A stretch of 64,000 nt of DNA from Mucilaginibacter sp. (GTDB lineage: Bacteria > Bacteroidota > Bacteroidia > Sphingobacteriales > Sphingobacteriaceae). Both the position numbers and the translations under genes were made by a program. The stretch spans positions 62,001 to 126,000 of the forward strand of contig NZ_JANYGQ010000034.1 in assembly GCF_025359345.1 (NCBI RefSeq). The letters are read 5' to 3'. The notes beneath the pieces are model-generated. The model saw only the letters and a list, made by a program, of their open reading frames with translations. It did no database searches and had not been told where the DNA came from. Shown here piece by piece: positions 53,189-60,999 of this stretch (position 1 is its first letter; every line of letters begins with the position of its first letter).

Positions 53189-53213
53189 ATTTTCGGTTCC
53201 CACAAAGGCGGGG

Positions 53214-53237
53214 CAGGGTCGTCGCTGACAGACCCTG
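53214..53237. repeat. CAGGGTC/GACCCTG hairpin
   Basis: A perfect 7-bp inverted repeat with a 10-base loop (GTCGCTGACA), between the two 65-bp repeats. It resembles a small intergenic element and is not followed by a T-run. Confidence 0.5.
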
Positions 53238-53304
53238 CGGGGACAAAAAATATTTTATTGCGCTGTTCCCTCCGTCGATATAAATCTATCAAAAATTGGA
53301 AGCC

Positions 53305-53369
53305 CTGATAATGAGCATGTTTCACAGCGTTCCGGGTGTTCCATGTGGAAAAATGGAACGCATTGGCGG
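53305..53369. repeat. 65-bp direct repeat with hairpin, copy B
   Basis: Same orientation as copy A. The inner palindrome is kept as TTCCATGTGGAA although two of its bases changed. The 53075-53528 gap holds only these elements and the sigma promoter region, including GGTTACAAATGTCGG at 53483. Confidence 0.85.
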
Positions 53370-53528
53370 GTGATGCGGGGGCCGGCCTTTAAATAAATTG
53401 CAAATATTACGCCGCCAGGTTTTAATGAGCATTCTCCGCCCTACCCGGTTTTTTATAATATTCAAACAAAAAAACCTACATTGGTTACAAATGTCGGTCT
53501 GGCATTTACTAATAACCGTAACAGCCAT

Positions 53529-54143
53529 ATGAAGAAAGCCGTTGTGAGTTTCTCCGATGCGGAGTTAATCGAAACGCTTAGAAATAAACATGCAACCGAC
53601 GAGGTCATCCGGTTTTTGTACCGGGGCTATTACGGCTTGCTGAGCAATTACATAAGGCAAAACCAGGGTTCGGAACAGGATGCTGAAGACATTTTCCAGG
53701 AGGTTGTTGTAGCCTTTATTGAAATAGTGAAGAAGGATAAATTCCGGGGCGAAGCGGGTGTGAAGACATTCCTGTTCAGCCTTAACCGCTTTACCTGGCT
53801 AAATGAACTAAAGAGACGAAACAGGGCAAGTGCCCGCGAAGAAAAGTATGATAGTGAAAGCGATGCCGACGAAAAGGACGTGAGCCATTTGCTGGTTGAG
53901 CGCGAAGCAAAAGGGATGGTAATGGCGATGATGGATAAGCTTGGCGACATCTGCAAAAAAATACTGGTTGCCTATTATTATAATGATTTACCAATGAAGG
54001 AAATATTACTGTTGGTTAATTACGAGAATGAACAAGTTCTGCGGAACAAAAAATATAAGTGTATAAAAAACCTGGAACAAATGCTGGCCGCAGACCCTGC
54101 ATTGGCCCAACGATTTAAAAGTGCATTGGCATATGGACAATAG
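53529..54143 (+). CDS. RNA polymerase sigma factor (sigma-70 family, ECF-like)
   Basis: 204 residues from ATG 53529 (a TTG at 53481 is open but less likely). Region 2 includes GSEQDAEDIFQEVVVAFIEIVKK and FLFSLNRFTWLNELKRRNR. Region 4 includes KKILVAYYYNDLPMKEILLLVNYENEQVLRNKKYKCIKNLEQM. It overlaps the next gene by 11 bases. Sigma genes of this type in Bacteroidota usually sit with TPR and CHAT genes, as here. Confidence 0.88.
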   Translation: MKKAVVSFSDAELIETLRNKHATDEVIRFLYRGYYGLLSNYIRQNQGSEQDAEDIFQEVVVAFIEIVKKDKFRGEAGVKTFLFSLNRFTWLNELKRRNRASAREEKYDSESDADEKDVSHLLVEREAKGMVMAMMDKLGDICKKILVAYYYNDLPMKEILLLVNYENEQVLRNKKYKCIKNLEQMLAADPALAQRFKSALAYGQ

Positions 54144-54897
54144 CGAACAACCCGGAGAAAAAATTGTACAGTACCTTGACGGCGAATTGACCGGGCAGGA
54201 ACTGCGCAATTTCGAAAGTGAACTGGCCGCCAACCCGGCGCTGCAGGCCGAGCTTGACAACATGGACCTGGCCCGTATCGCTATAATGCATTACGGGTTA
54301 AAGCAGCAGGTTGCCGCCGTACACCAAACCATGATGACCGAGTTGCGTAATGAATCTGCAGTACAGGGCCGGGGCAAAGTAGTTCCGCTTTTCCGCACTG
54401 TATTAAAAATAGCTGCCGCATTGTTTATTGGCGGGCTGCTATATGGCGCTTACCAATATACCACTACTACCCCTGCTGGTTTTGCAAAGGATAATTACCA
54501 GCCCTACACGGTTAGTGCCGAACGCGGTGAAGCATCAAAATCGGCAGTGGAAGCTGCCTATATCAATAATGATTTTAAAGGAACGATTACTGCTTTTGAA
54601 AAAACAGCAGCGCCAACTGTGAAAGAGCAGTTTTTAGCAGCACAGGCTTATCTGGGAAATCACCAGCCGGCAAAGGCAATCACAGCGTTTAGTGCTGTGT
54701 TAGCCAACCAGGGAGCCGCATATAAAGATGATGCCGAATATTATTTAGCCGATGCATACATCCAAAATGGCCAGCCTGCCAAAGCAAAACCGTTGCTGGT
54801 GAGAATACATGACGATACCGACCATTTGTACCACAGCAAAGTAACCCGCTGGACTTTAATTAAAGTTGATATATTGATTTTTAAGTCGGGGGATTAG
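54133..54897 (+). CDS. Anti-sigma-like membrane protein with periplasmic TPR-like repeats
   Basis: 254 residues from ATG 54133. The cytoplasmic part (1-95) starts IVQYLDGELTGQELRNFESELAANPALQ, a zinc-less anti-sigma-type helical start. One membrane helix (about 100-117) is followed by a periplasmic part with TPR-like helices (EAAYINNDFKGTITAFEKT, QAYLGNHQPAKAITAFSAVL, AEYYLADAYIQNGQPAKAKPLL). It likely holds the sigma factor made from the overlapping upstream gene. Inferred, not shown. Confidence 0.7.
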   Translation: MDNSEQPGEKIVQYLDGELTGQELRNFESELAANPALQAELDNMDLARIAIMHYGLKQQVAAVHQTMMTELRNESAVQGRGKVVPLFRTVLKIAAALFIGGLLYGAYQYTTTTPAGFAKDNYQPYTVSAERGEASKSAVEAAYINNDFKGTITAFEKTAAPTVKEQFLAAQAYLGNHQPAKAITAFSAVLANQGAAYKDDAEYYLADAYIQNGQPAKAKPLLVRIHDDTDHLYHSKVTRWTLIKVDILIFKSGD

Positions 54898-54989
54898 TAG
54901 TTTTGAGTGCTTTAAACAAGCAATTCGGTATGGGTCTTTGCTATTAACAGGTATACTCTATGCCTCTCCGCAGTCCACATCGTATGGAC

Positions 54990-55019
54990 ATGTTTTCCAG
55001 CTCCCGCCTGGGGAAACAT
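54990..55019 (+). terminator. Hairpin after the anti-sigma-like gene, possible terminator
   Basis: ATGTTTTCC and GGGAAACAT form nine pairs with one G-T and a 12-base loop. No T-run follows, so termination is uncertain. The 54898-55204 gap also contains GTCCACATCGTATGGAC, a small second hairpin. Confidence 0.35.
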
Positions 55020-55204
55020 ATCTATTAGTCTAAAAACAACAATTACAGACCATTCATTTCTTGTGCGGGTTACTTGTTCGCCAACCTTTCACTCAGATGC
55101 TATTTACCCAAAAAATCCTCGATCAAAAAAATATTAAATAAAATTTCACATCAGTGGTTACAATGTTTTTACCCGCGGCTACTAAAGATAAAAACATAGA
55201 AATT

Positions 55205-55966
55205 ATGAAAATTACAAAAATCAAAAACAGCATCACACTAACATTAGCGTTAGCTGCCGTAGTTGGCTTATATAGCTGCAAAAAAGACGGCCTTGCCCCA
55301 TCAACTACTTCGGGCGCAAAAATTTCGTTTGGCGTATCGGCAGATAAATCGTTTGCCAGTGCCGCACCAGGCACTGCGGCTGCTGCAATAACCTGGACAG
55401 CAGGTGTTGCTAACATCAGCCAGTTTAAATTTGAAGCCGTTAAAGGTGGTGTAAAAACCGAAATTTCGGCACGCGGCCTTACTAATGTCGACCTGTTTGC
55501 TATTAGTCCTGCACTGGTAGGCACCACTATCGATACCGGTACTTACAAACAAATTGAGGTTAAGCTTGAGTTTGTAAAATCGGGCGCAGCGCTGCCACTA
55601 TCAGTACAGGGCAGTTTTACCGCTCCTGACGGCACGGTGGTTCCGGTTGAGATTGACGTAAACGAAAGTTTCGAATTAAAAGCAGAGGCCAACAATGTGT
55701 TTGTCGACAAAACAACCGATCTTAAATCGATAATCAAGCTTCACCTTGATAAGGTACTGGCAGGCATAACCGTTACTGATTTAGGTGCTGCCACCCAAAC
55801 ATCGGGTAAAATTATTATCAGCAGCACATCAAACAGCGCAATATTTAATAAAATTAAAGCCAATGTTGCCAGCGCAGGCGAAAACGAATTTGAGGGTGAA
55901 CACGAGCATGCCGGTGGCGACGACAACGGACATGGCGGCAGTGGTAGTCATGGAAGCGATGGATAG
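55205..55966 (+). CDS. DUF4382-like lipoprotein
   Basis: 253 residues from ATG 55205 (an upstream TTG/GTG extension to 55154 is unlikely). Lipobox GLYSC (Cys25). The body resembles DUF4382 domains: VDLFAISPALVGTTIDTGTYKQIEVKLEF, then PVEIDVNESFELKAEA. The C-terminal tail is rich in His, Gly and Asp (GEHEHAGGDDNGHGG). Periplasmic or surface-exposed; role unknown. A strong terminator follows. Confidence 0.75.
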   Translation: MKITKIKNSITLTLALAAVVGLYSCKKDGLAPSTTSGAKISFGVSADKSFASAAPGTAAAAITWTAGVANISQFKFEAVKGGVKTEISARGLTNVDLFAISPALVGTTIDTGTYKQIEVKLEFVKSGAALPLSVQGSFTAPDGTVVPVEIDVNESFELKAEANNVFVDKTTDLKSIIKLHLDKVLAGITVTDLGAATQTSGKIIISSTSNSAIFNKIKANVASAGENEFEGEHEHAGGDDNGHGGSGSHGSDG

Positions 55967-55988
55967 GGATTAGGGGGTTCTATTGATG

Positions 55989-58766
55989 TTATAACCGGGG
56001 CCGCTGTATGCGGTCCCGGTTTTTTATTGTTATGGCAATTATAATCCCGGCGCTAAAAATAGCCAGTAGCCATATAAGCCAGGCGTAACTTTGTGTAGGT
56101 TTTTCAAAGCCCCCAATCAGCCGCAGGTGGGCCCAGTAGCCGGGTGTCTTTTTTGCCGGCGATATGGCATCGTCTTCCAAATAATCCAATCGTGCCTGCT
56201 GCAGGGCTTCTGTTATAGTGTATCCTTTTTGCAAATAACGGTGCAGCCTGCCCGAAATATAAGCAGTCGACAAGTCATCTGCCTTCCACATCGAGGTGAT
56301 GATATTGTCGCAGCCCGCATATGAGAAAGCCCGCGACAGGCTCATCAGGCCCTCGCCTTTCACAAGTTCACCCACGCCGCTTTCGCAGGCACTTAGCACC
56401 ACCAGCCGGGTCTTATCAAGCTTTAAATTGTAAATTTCGGGCTGGTAAAGTTTGTAATTGATAGCCGGTTGAGCACCGGGGTAAAATACAATGAAAGAGC
56501 TGTCGGGTTTCCTGTCATTTGCATAAGCATGTGTAGCCAGGTGTATTAACCCGTAATTGTGTGCGCCTGTTAAAAAAGCCTGCTTGGTTGCTTTCGTTCC
56601 AAATAACTCTGTGCCACCAAGCGCTTTTATTTCCTGTGCCGATGCCGGCAATTGCGCCCATTCAGCATTAGCTTTTACATCAAAAGGTGCCATGCCAAGC
56701 CTACTGCCAGACGTAGTCGTTATATTACCGCTGCCGTTTTTTAGTATTGCGCACGAATAGTTATAGGCGATGCTATAATTATTAAGCAGGTTTTCGCCCT
56801 TATCGTTCGTTAATATTTCAAACGGCAGGTAGTTCAGCTGGTCATCGGGAATGATGACCAGTTGTTTAACGCCATCAAGATAGGCCCCCGCGGGTTGCAA
56901 CAATTGCCGGTATAGGTATTGCGCAACGCTTTTTAACTGCCGGTCGTTGCCGCCATCGTGAAGTTGGGCTTGCTGGTAAATGGTTGTTATCGAGGCTGGA
57001 AAATCCCTGGTAATGGGTGTCGTAAAAAAATCAAAATTGTTAGCGGTTATTAAAAAACATAGGATGTTTTTATTCCCTACATGGTACGATAGCACGGCAC
57101 TGTTTTTAGGGATCACCTGCTGCAACGCCTGTATGCTGATGATTTGCCTGCTAAACTTATTGCTGCTTAAACCGGTTTGCGTCTCAATTTTTTGCTGAAC
57201 TTTAATCAGGCGGATGGCATCGTCGTTAATGCTGGTTTTGAGTTTGGTTAGGGTAGCACTTTCCGTCACCCCGGCTGCTTTCAACGATGTGCGGGTAATG
57301 TCTTCCTTGAGGCGACTTTCCTGGGTTAATAAAGCAGCAGGCACGCCACTGTTAGCTTTTAGTTTCGATTCTTCCAGGTAAATGGATAGTGAGTTGGCTT
57401 TGTTTTCCTCGTCAAAAACAAAAGCTTGCTCCATATATTTTCTGTCTTTGGTGAGGCCATACAGTTGCAAACAAATATCGATTGGCTGCAGGTGCGAGGC
57501 GTATTTTTTGTCGCTTACTACTAACCGGGCCTCGTCGGTTTCGTAAAAGCGGGCAACGTGGTCGGCCAGCTTGTAGAAGGCCGTGTAGGTTTGCAACGCT
57601 GCGTCCAGGTTTTTAACGCCGGCACTTTTTTCGTAAAGCATATTAAACGCCCCCGCCTTTGCCAGCAGGGCATCCATCAGTTCAACGGTATTAAATGCGC
57701 TGTTAAAATCGACAGGGCTGGTATAAATATCCGGCTTATTAAAATCAAACAATAAATTTTCAATTGCCTGCTGGTAAAAAGTTAGCGCTTTGCCGGGTTG
57801 CCGTTTTTGCAACCAAACATCGCCGGTGTATTTTAGGGTGATGCTGTAGTCGGTGCTTTTATGGTTGCCGCTTGTTTTTGTATTTAACGCGGCCGCTTGC
57901 ATTAGGTAGTTTAGCGCCTGGCCATAATCGTTTTGCATGTAGGAGGCCCGGCCGAGGTCGTTATAAAGTTTTACGTTTTCGTAATGCACCTGCTTTAAAA
58001 AGCTGACTGCTTGTCCGCTTTGCCCCATGGCCAGGTAAACCGAGCCTATATTATGTAGTAGCTTATCCTTTTCGATATTGTAAGGGAGTAATGTTTTGTA
58101 AATAGTCAGCGCTTCGGGGTATCGCCTTAACCTTCTATAGGCAAGGGCAAGGTTGTTTCTATAGGTTACCAGCAACAACTTGTCGGGGGTGGCATGCCTT
58201 TGCAGGGTCAATGCCGCCTTTTCGTAATAGGTAATGCTTTTGTTGTAGTTGCCGGTAGCATAGGCAATTACCCCAAGTGTGTTGTACAGTCGTTCAACCT
58301 GGTTTACTGCGGGATATTTTTCGGCAATAACCTCGGCTTTCCTATAAAAATATTCGGCGCTGTCCAGCTTGTCAAAACGGTAATAGCTGTTGCCACAATA
58401 CACTAATGGTTCAAATAAAACAGAGTCCTTTAATGCTGGCAGTTTGCTTTTTAGGTTGAATGCTTTTTTAAAATTCAAGATGGCTTCCTTGTCCCTGCTT
58501 AAAACCTGCAGGTAAACGCCGGTAGTAACATAGGTTTTTAGAAGGAAAGCATTATCGGCATCCGATTTTTCTAAAATAGCGATGACCTTAAAAAAGTTCC
58601 CTAATGCCTCGGCATCTGTTTTATCGGATGGGTGAGCTGTATTAGAGAGCTTGTCGGCATCGTTATAAAGCTGTTTATAAGGATGCGTTTGTTTTTGGGC
58701 GATGCATGGTCGCAGGCAAAATAACAGGCCGAAAAAAATGCAGATCAAATAATACCCAAAACGCAT
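55989..58766 (-). CDS. CHAT-domain (caspase-like) protease with TPR repeats, membrane-anchored
   Basis: 925 residues. Signal peptide (ends CIAQKQ), TPR repeats (about 30-400), a linker, then the CHAT domain with catalytic His746 in HLATHAYAND and Cys794 in LSACESGVGELVKGEG. One C-terminal helix (about 897-918) ends in a short basic tail. The TPR and protease domains are thus periplasmic and anchored in the inner membrane. Its natural target is unknown; the neighbouring anti-sigma-like protein is the obvious candidate. Its last codons lie inside the terminator of the opposite gene. Confidence 0.9.
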   Translation of the reverse strand: MRFGYYLICIFFGLLFCLRPCIAQKQTHPYKQLYNDADKLSNTAHPSDKTDAEALGNFFKVIAILEKSDADNAFLLKTYVTTGVYLQVLSRDKEAILNFKKAFNLKSKLPALKDSVLFEPLVYCGNSYYRFDKLDSAEYFYRKAEVIAEKYPAVNQVERLYNTLGVIAYATGNYNKSITYYEKAALTLQRHATPDKLLLVTYRNNLALAYRRLRRYPEALTIYKTLLPYNIEKDKLLHNIGSVYLAMGQSGQAVSFLKQVHYENVKLYNDLGRASYMQNDYGQALNYLMQAAALNTKTSGNHKSTDYSITLKYTGDVWLQKRQPGKALTFYQQAIENLLFDFNKPDIYTSPVDFNSAFNTVELMDALLAKAGAFNMLYEKSAGVKNLDAALQTYTAFYKLADHVARFYETDEARLVVSDKKYASHLQPIDICLQLYGLTKDRKYMEQAFVFDEENKANSLSIYLEESKLKANSGVPAALLTQESRLKEDITRTSLKAAGVTESATLTKLKTSINDDAIRLIKVQQKIETQTGLSSNKFSRQIISIQALQQVIPKNSAVLSYHVGNKNILCFLITANNFDFFTTPITRDFPASITTIYQQAQLHDGGNDRQLKSVAQYLYRQLLQPAGAYLDGVKQLVIIPDDQLNYLPFEILTNDKGENLLNNYSIAYNYSCAILKNGSGNITTTSGSRLGMAPFDVKANAEWAQLPASAQEIKALGGTELFGTKATKQAFLTGAHNYGLIHLATHAYANDRKPDSSFIVFYPGAQPAINYKLYQPEIYNLKLDKTRLVVLSACESGVGELVKGEGLMSLSRAFSYAGCDNIITSMWKADDLSTAYISGRLHRYLQKGYTITEALQQARLDYLEDDAISPAKKTPGYWAHLRLIGGFEKPTQSYAWLIWLLAIFSAGIIIAITIKNRDRIQRPRL
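55994..56025 (+). terminator. Rho-independent terminator of the DUF4382-like gene
   Basis: ACCGGGGCCGC and GCGGTCCCGGT pair through 11 positions (one G-T) around TGTAT, followed by TTTTTA. On the other strand the same bases encode the end of the CHAT protein. Confidence 0.85.
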
Positions 58767-58840
58767 GGATAAATATATTCAAAAAACGGATAGCGTTGTG
58801 CCACATTTAACCCATGCCCGCAGATCTGTGCGAAATAACG

Positions 58841-59659
58841 TTACCTGCTTACCACAATGATACAAGGCGGCCTGGTGCGGGTAGGTTTTGCCTTTGCAAA
58901 CGCCACTGGTGAGGCAGAAAGAGCCAGCGATGTCATTGGAGCAAGTGCATCGCCATAAACCATGCCTTTGCGGGCGTTCAGCAAATCGGTTAAATACTGG
59001 GGAATTTCGGCTGCGGTGCGGTAGAAGTAAATCTTCACATCGAGGCCATTTGGTGCTTTGTTGCTGCCGTCGTTAATGTGGTATACCAGTTTAACCTCCT
59101 GGGTTGCGCCGGTATCAATGCCCTGGTTACGTACAGATTTTGCGAGGTTTATTTTTGCGTTACCGGCGTCGACCACTATTCCCGCTTTTCCGCAGCCTCC
59201 GTTTTCATCAAACGCCGAGCCGTTGCCTGCATCGGGAATAGCGAGTGTGTTATCGGCATTGTACACCGGGGTGGCAATGCTGTCGCCCGCGGCAAGGTTG
59301 TATATTTTATCGAGGTAATTTATCCCTGAGATAATTATAAACGATGTTTTAATCGCGCTGCCGTCTGCCGGGGTAAAGGTGACTTTATATTTAAGGCCGG
59401 TTTCGCTATTGTTCACGTCAATGTCGCCGGTAACTGCATCAAGCTGCAAACCGTCGGGCGTACTGGTATAACCGCCGGCAGCTGTATTAACGGGGTGCAC
59501 CAGTACTCCCGATGCCTGCACGAACAATACCGTGTCGGCATATAATTTAGGCTTATTGACCGGCACCACCTTGACGGGCGGATTTGACTTATCCTTTTTG
59601 CAGGAAAACCCAATGCCCATTACCAGGCAAAACAATAAAAACAATAATCGCTGCCGCAT
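58841..59659 (-). CDS. Predicted lipoprotein of the CHAT locus
   Basis: 272 residues from ATG 59659. Lipobox GIGFSC (Cys20) followed by KKDKS. The body looks like beta-sandwich repeats (cadherin-like or Ig-like: TPDGLQLDAVTGDIDVNNSETGLKYKVTFTP). A conserved-looking region is FDENGGCGKAGIVVDAGNAKINL. It precedes the CHAT gene on the same strand with 74 bases between them. Unknown function, probably part of the same system. Confidence 0.6.
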   Translation of the reverse strand: MRQRLLFLLFCLVMGIGFSCKKDKSNPPVKVVPVNKPKLYADTVLFVQASGVLVHPVNTAAGGYTSTPDGLQLDAVTGDIDVNNSETGLKYKVTFTPADGSAIKTSFIIISGINYLDKIYNLAAGDSIATPVYNADNTLAIPDAGNGSAFDENGGCGKAGIVVDAGNAKINLAKSVRNQGIDTGATQEVKLVYHINDGSNKAPNGLDVKIYFYRTAAEIPQYLTDLLNARKGMVYGDALAPMTSLALSASPVAFAKAKPTRTRPPCIIVVSR

Positions 59660-59891
59660 TTTAATCTCCCACATATTTAACTCCGCAAGGTACTGAACGC
59701 CGTTTAATTACAAAATGATTTAAATCACACCAAAAACCGTGCTTTTTATACTTAGTAGCCGTACAAACATATAATGTAACCTTAATTATAATTTTTTTTT
59801 CAATACCTTAATTTACGCCTATTAACATAAACAGGTTTACACAGCCAACAAATTTAGATACGTTGTGTTGTGCACTAAGGTGGCTTTATTT

Positions 59892-60974
59892 ATGAAAAAC
59901 TATGTTGAAGATTGGTCGGGCCGGTTTAACCCATGGGCCTGGAATTTAATTATTGTGATATCGGCAGTGGTGATTGGTCTTGCTGTAAAGTTTATTATTA
60001 AGACCATACTCAATTACAATAAAAAGCATACCGACTACTCGCTTTTTTTGAGTGCCGTTAAAAATTTTAGCAGGCCCATGAACCACTTTGTGCCGCTTTT
60101 TATGCTGAATTTGATGGAGCCGCTGATGGTATTAACACCCAGGTACGACCTTATATTAACGCGTACTGTTGAAATAGCGTTGATTATTTCGTTTGCTATA
60201 CTATTAATGAGTGCGATGAATGTCTTTGAGGATTACGTTTATCACGCTTACGATCTAAATAAAGAAGACAACCTTAGAGAACGGAAAATACGCACCCAGA
60301 TTCAGTTTATCCGCAAAGTGCTGGGTACCCTGATTGTGTTTATAACCATTGCCATTATACTGCTCAGTTTTGATAATGTACGCAAAATTGGCGCCGGCTT
60401 GCTTACCGGCGTAGGTATCGGCGGCATTATTATAGGTTTTGCCGCGCAAAAGTCGCTTGGTAATTTGCTGGCCGGTTTCCAGATTGCCTTTACACAGCCC
60501 ATTCGTATTGATGATGTTTTGGTAGTTGAAGGCGAGTGGGGCCGGGTGGAGGATATCACCCTTACTTACGTGGTGCTTAAGATTTGGGATCAGCGCCGTT
60601 TGATTTTACCCATCAACTATTTTATCGAAAAACCCTTCCAAAACTGGACCCGCACTTCGTCAGAAATATTGGGGACTGTTTTTTTGTACCTGGATTATAA
60701 CACGCCTGTTGATGCCCTGCGTGTAGAGTTTGAACGCCTGTTAGCCACCACCGAATTATGGGACAAGCGCGTGCACGGCATACAGGTAACCGATGCAAAG
60801 GTTAACTGTATTGAACTAAGAGTTTTGGTTAGCGCCCACAACTCGTCGCAGGCGTTTGATTTGCGATGTTATATACGCGAGCAACTGATAAAGTTTATAA
60901 AGGACAATTACCCTGAGAGCCTGCCGCTTAACCGCGTGGTAGTGAATAACGATGGGTTAGACAAACAGCAATAA
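59892..60974 (+). CDS. Mechanosensitive ion channel of the MscS family
   Basis: 360 residues from ATG 59892; TTG 59865 is open but less likely. Three to four membrane helices, with the pore helix and its hinge in GAGLLTGVGIGGIIIGFAAQKSLGNLLAGFQIAF, then the MscS beta domain (DDVLVVEGEWGRVEDITLTYVVLKIWDQRRLILPINYFIEKPFQNWTR). It releases solutes on hypo-osmotic shock. Stands alone. Confidence 0.92.
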   Translation: MKNYVEDWSGRFNPWAWNLIIVISAVVIGLAVKFIIKTILNYNKKHTDYSLFLSAVKNFSRPMNHFVPLFMLNLMEPLMVLTPRYDLILTRTVEIALIISFAILLMSAMNVFEDYVYHAYDLNKEDNLRERKIRTQIQFIRKVLGTLIVFITIAIILLSFDNVRKIGAGLLTGVGIGGIIIGFAAQKSLGNLLAGFQIAFTQPIRIDDVLVVEGEWGRVEDITLTYVVLKIWDQRRLILPINYFIEKPFQNWTRTSSEILGTVFLYLDYNTPVDALRVEFERLLATTELWDKRVHGIQVTDAKVNCIELRVLVSAHNSSQAFDLRCYIREQLIKFIKDNYPESLPLNRVVVNNDGLDKQQ

Positions 60975-60999
60975 CTCCTGCAAATACCTAAGGCCTGCG

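Noticed and set aside
53075..53528. CRISPR-like array in the repeat-rich gap
   Set aside because: Only two 65-bp copies and one unrelated hairpin are present, with no regular spacers and no cas genes.
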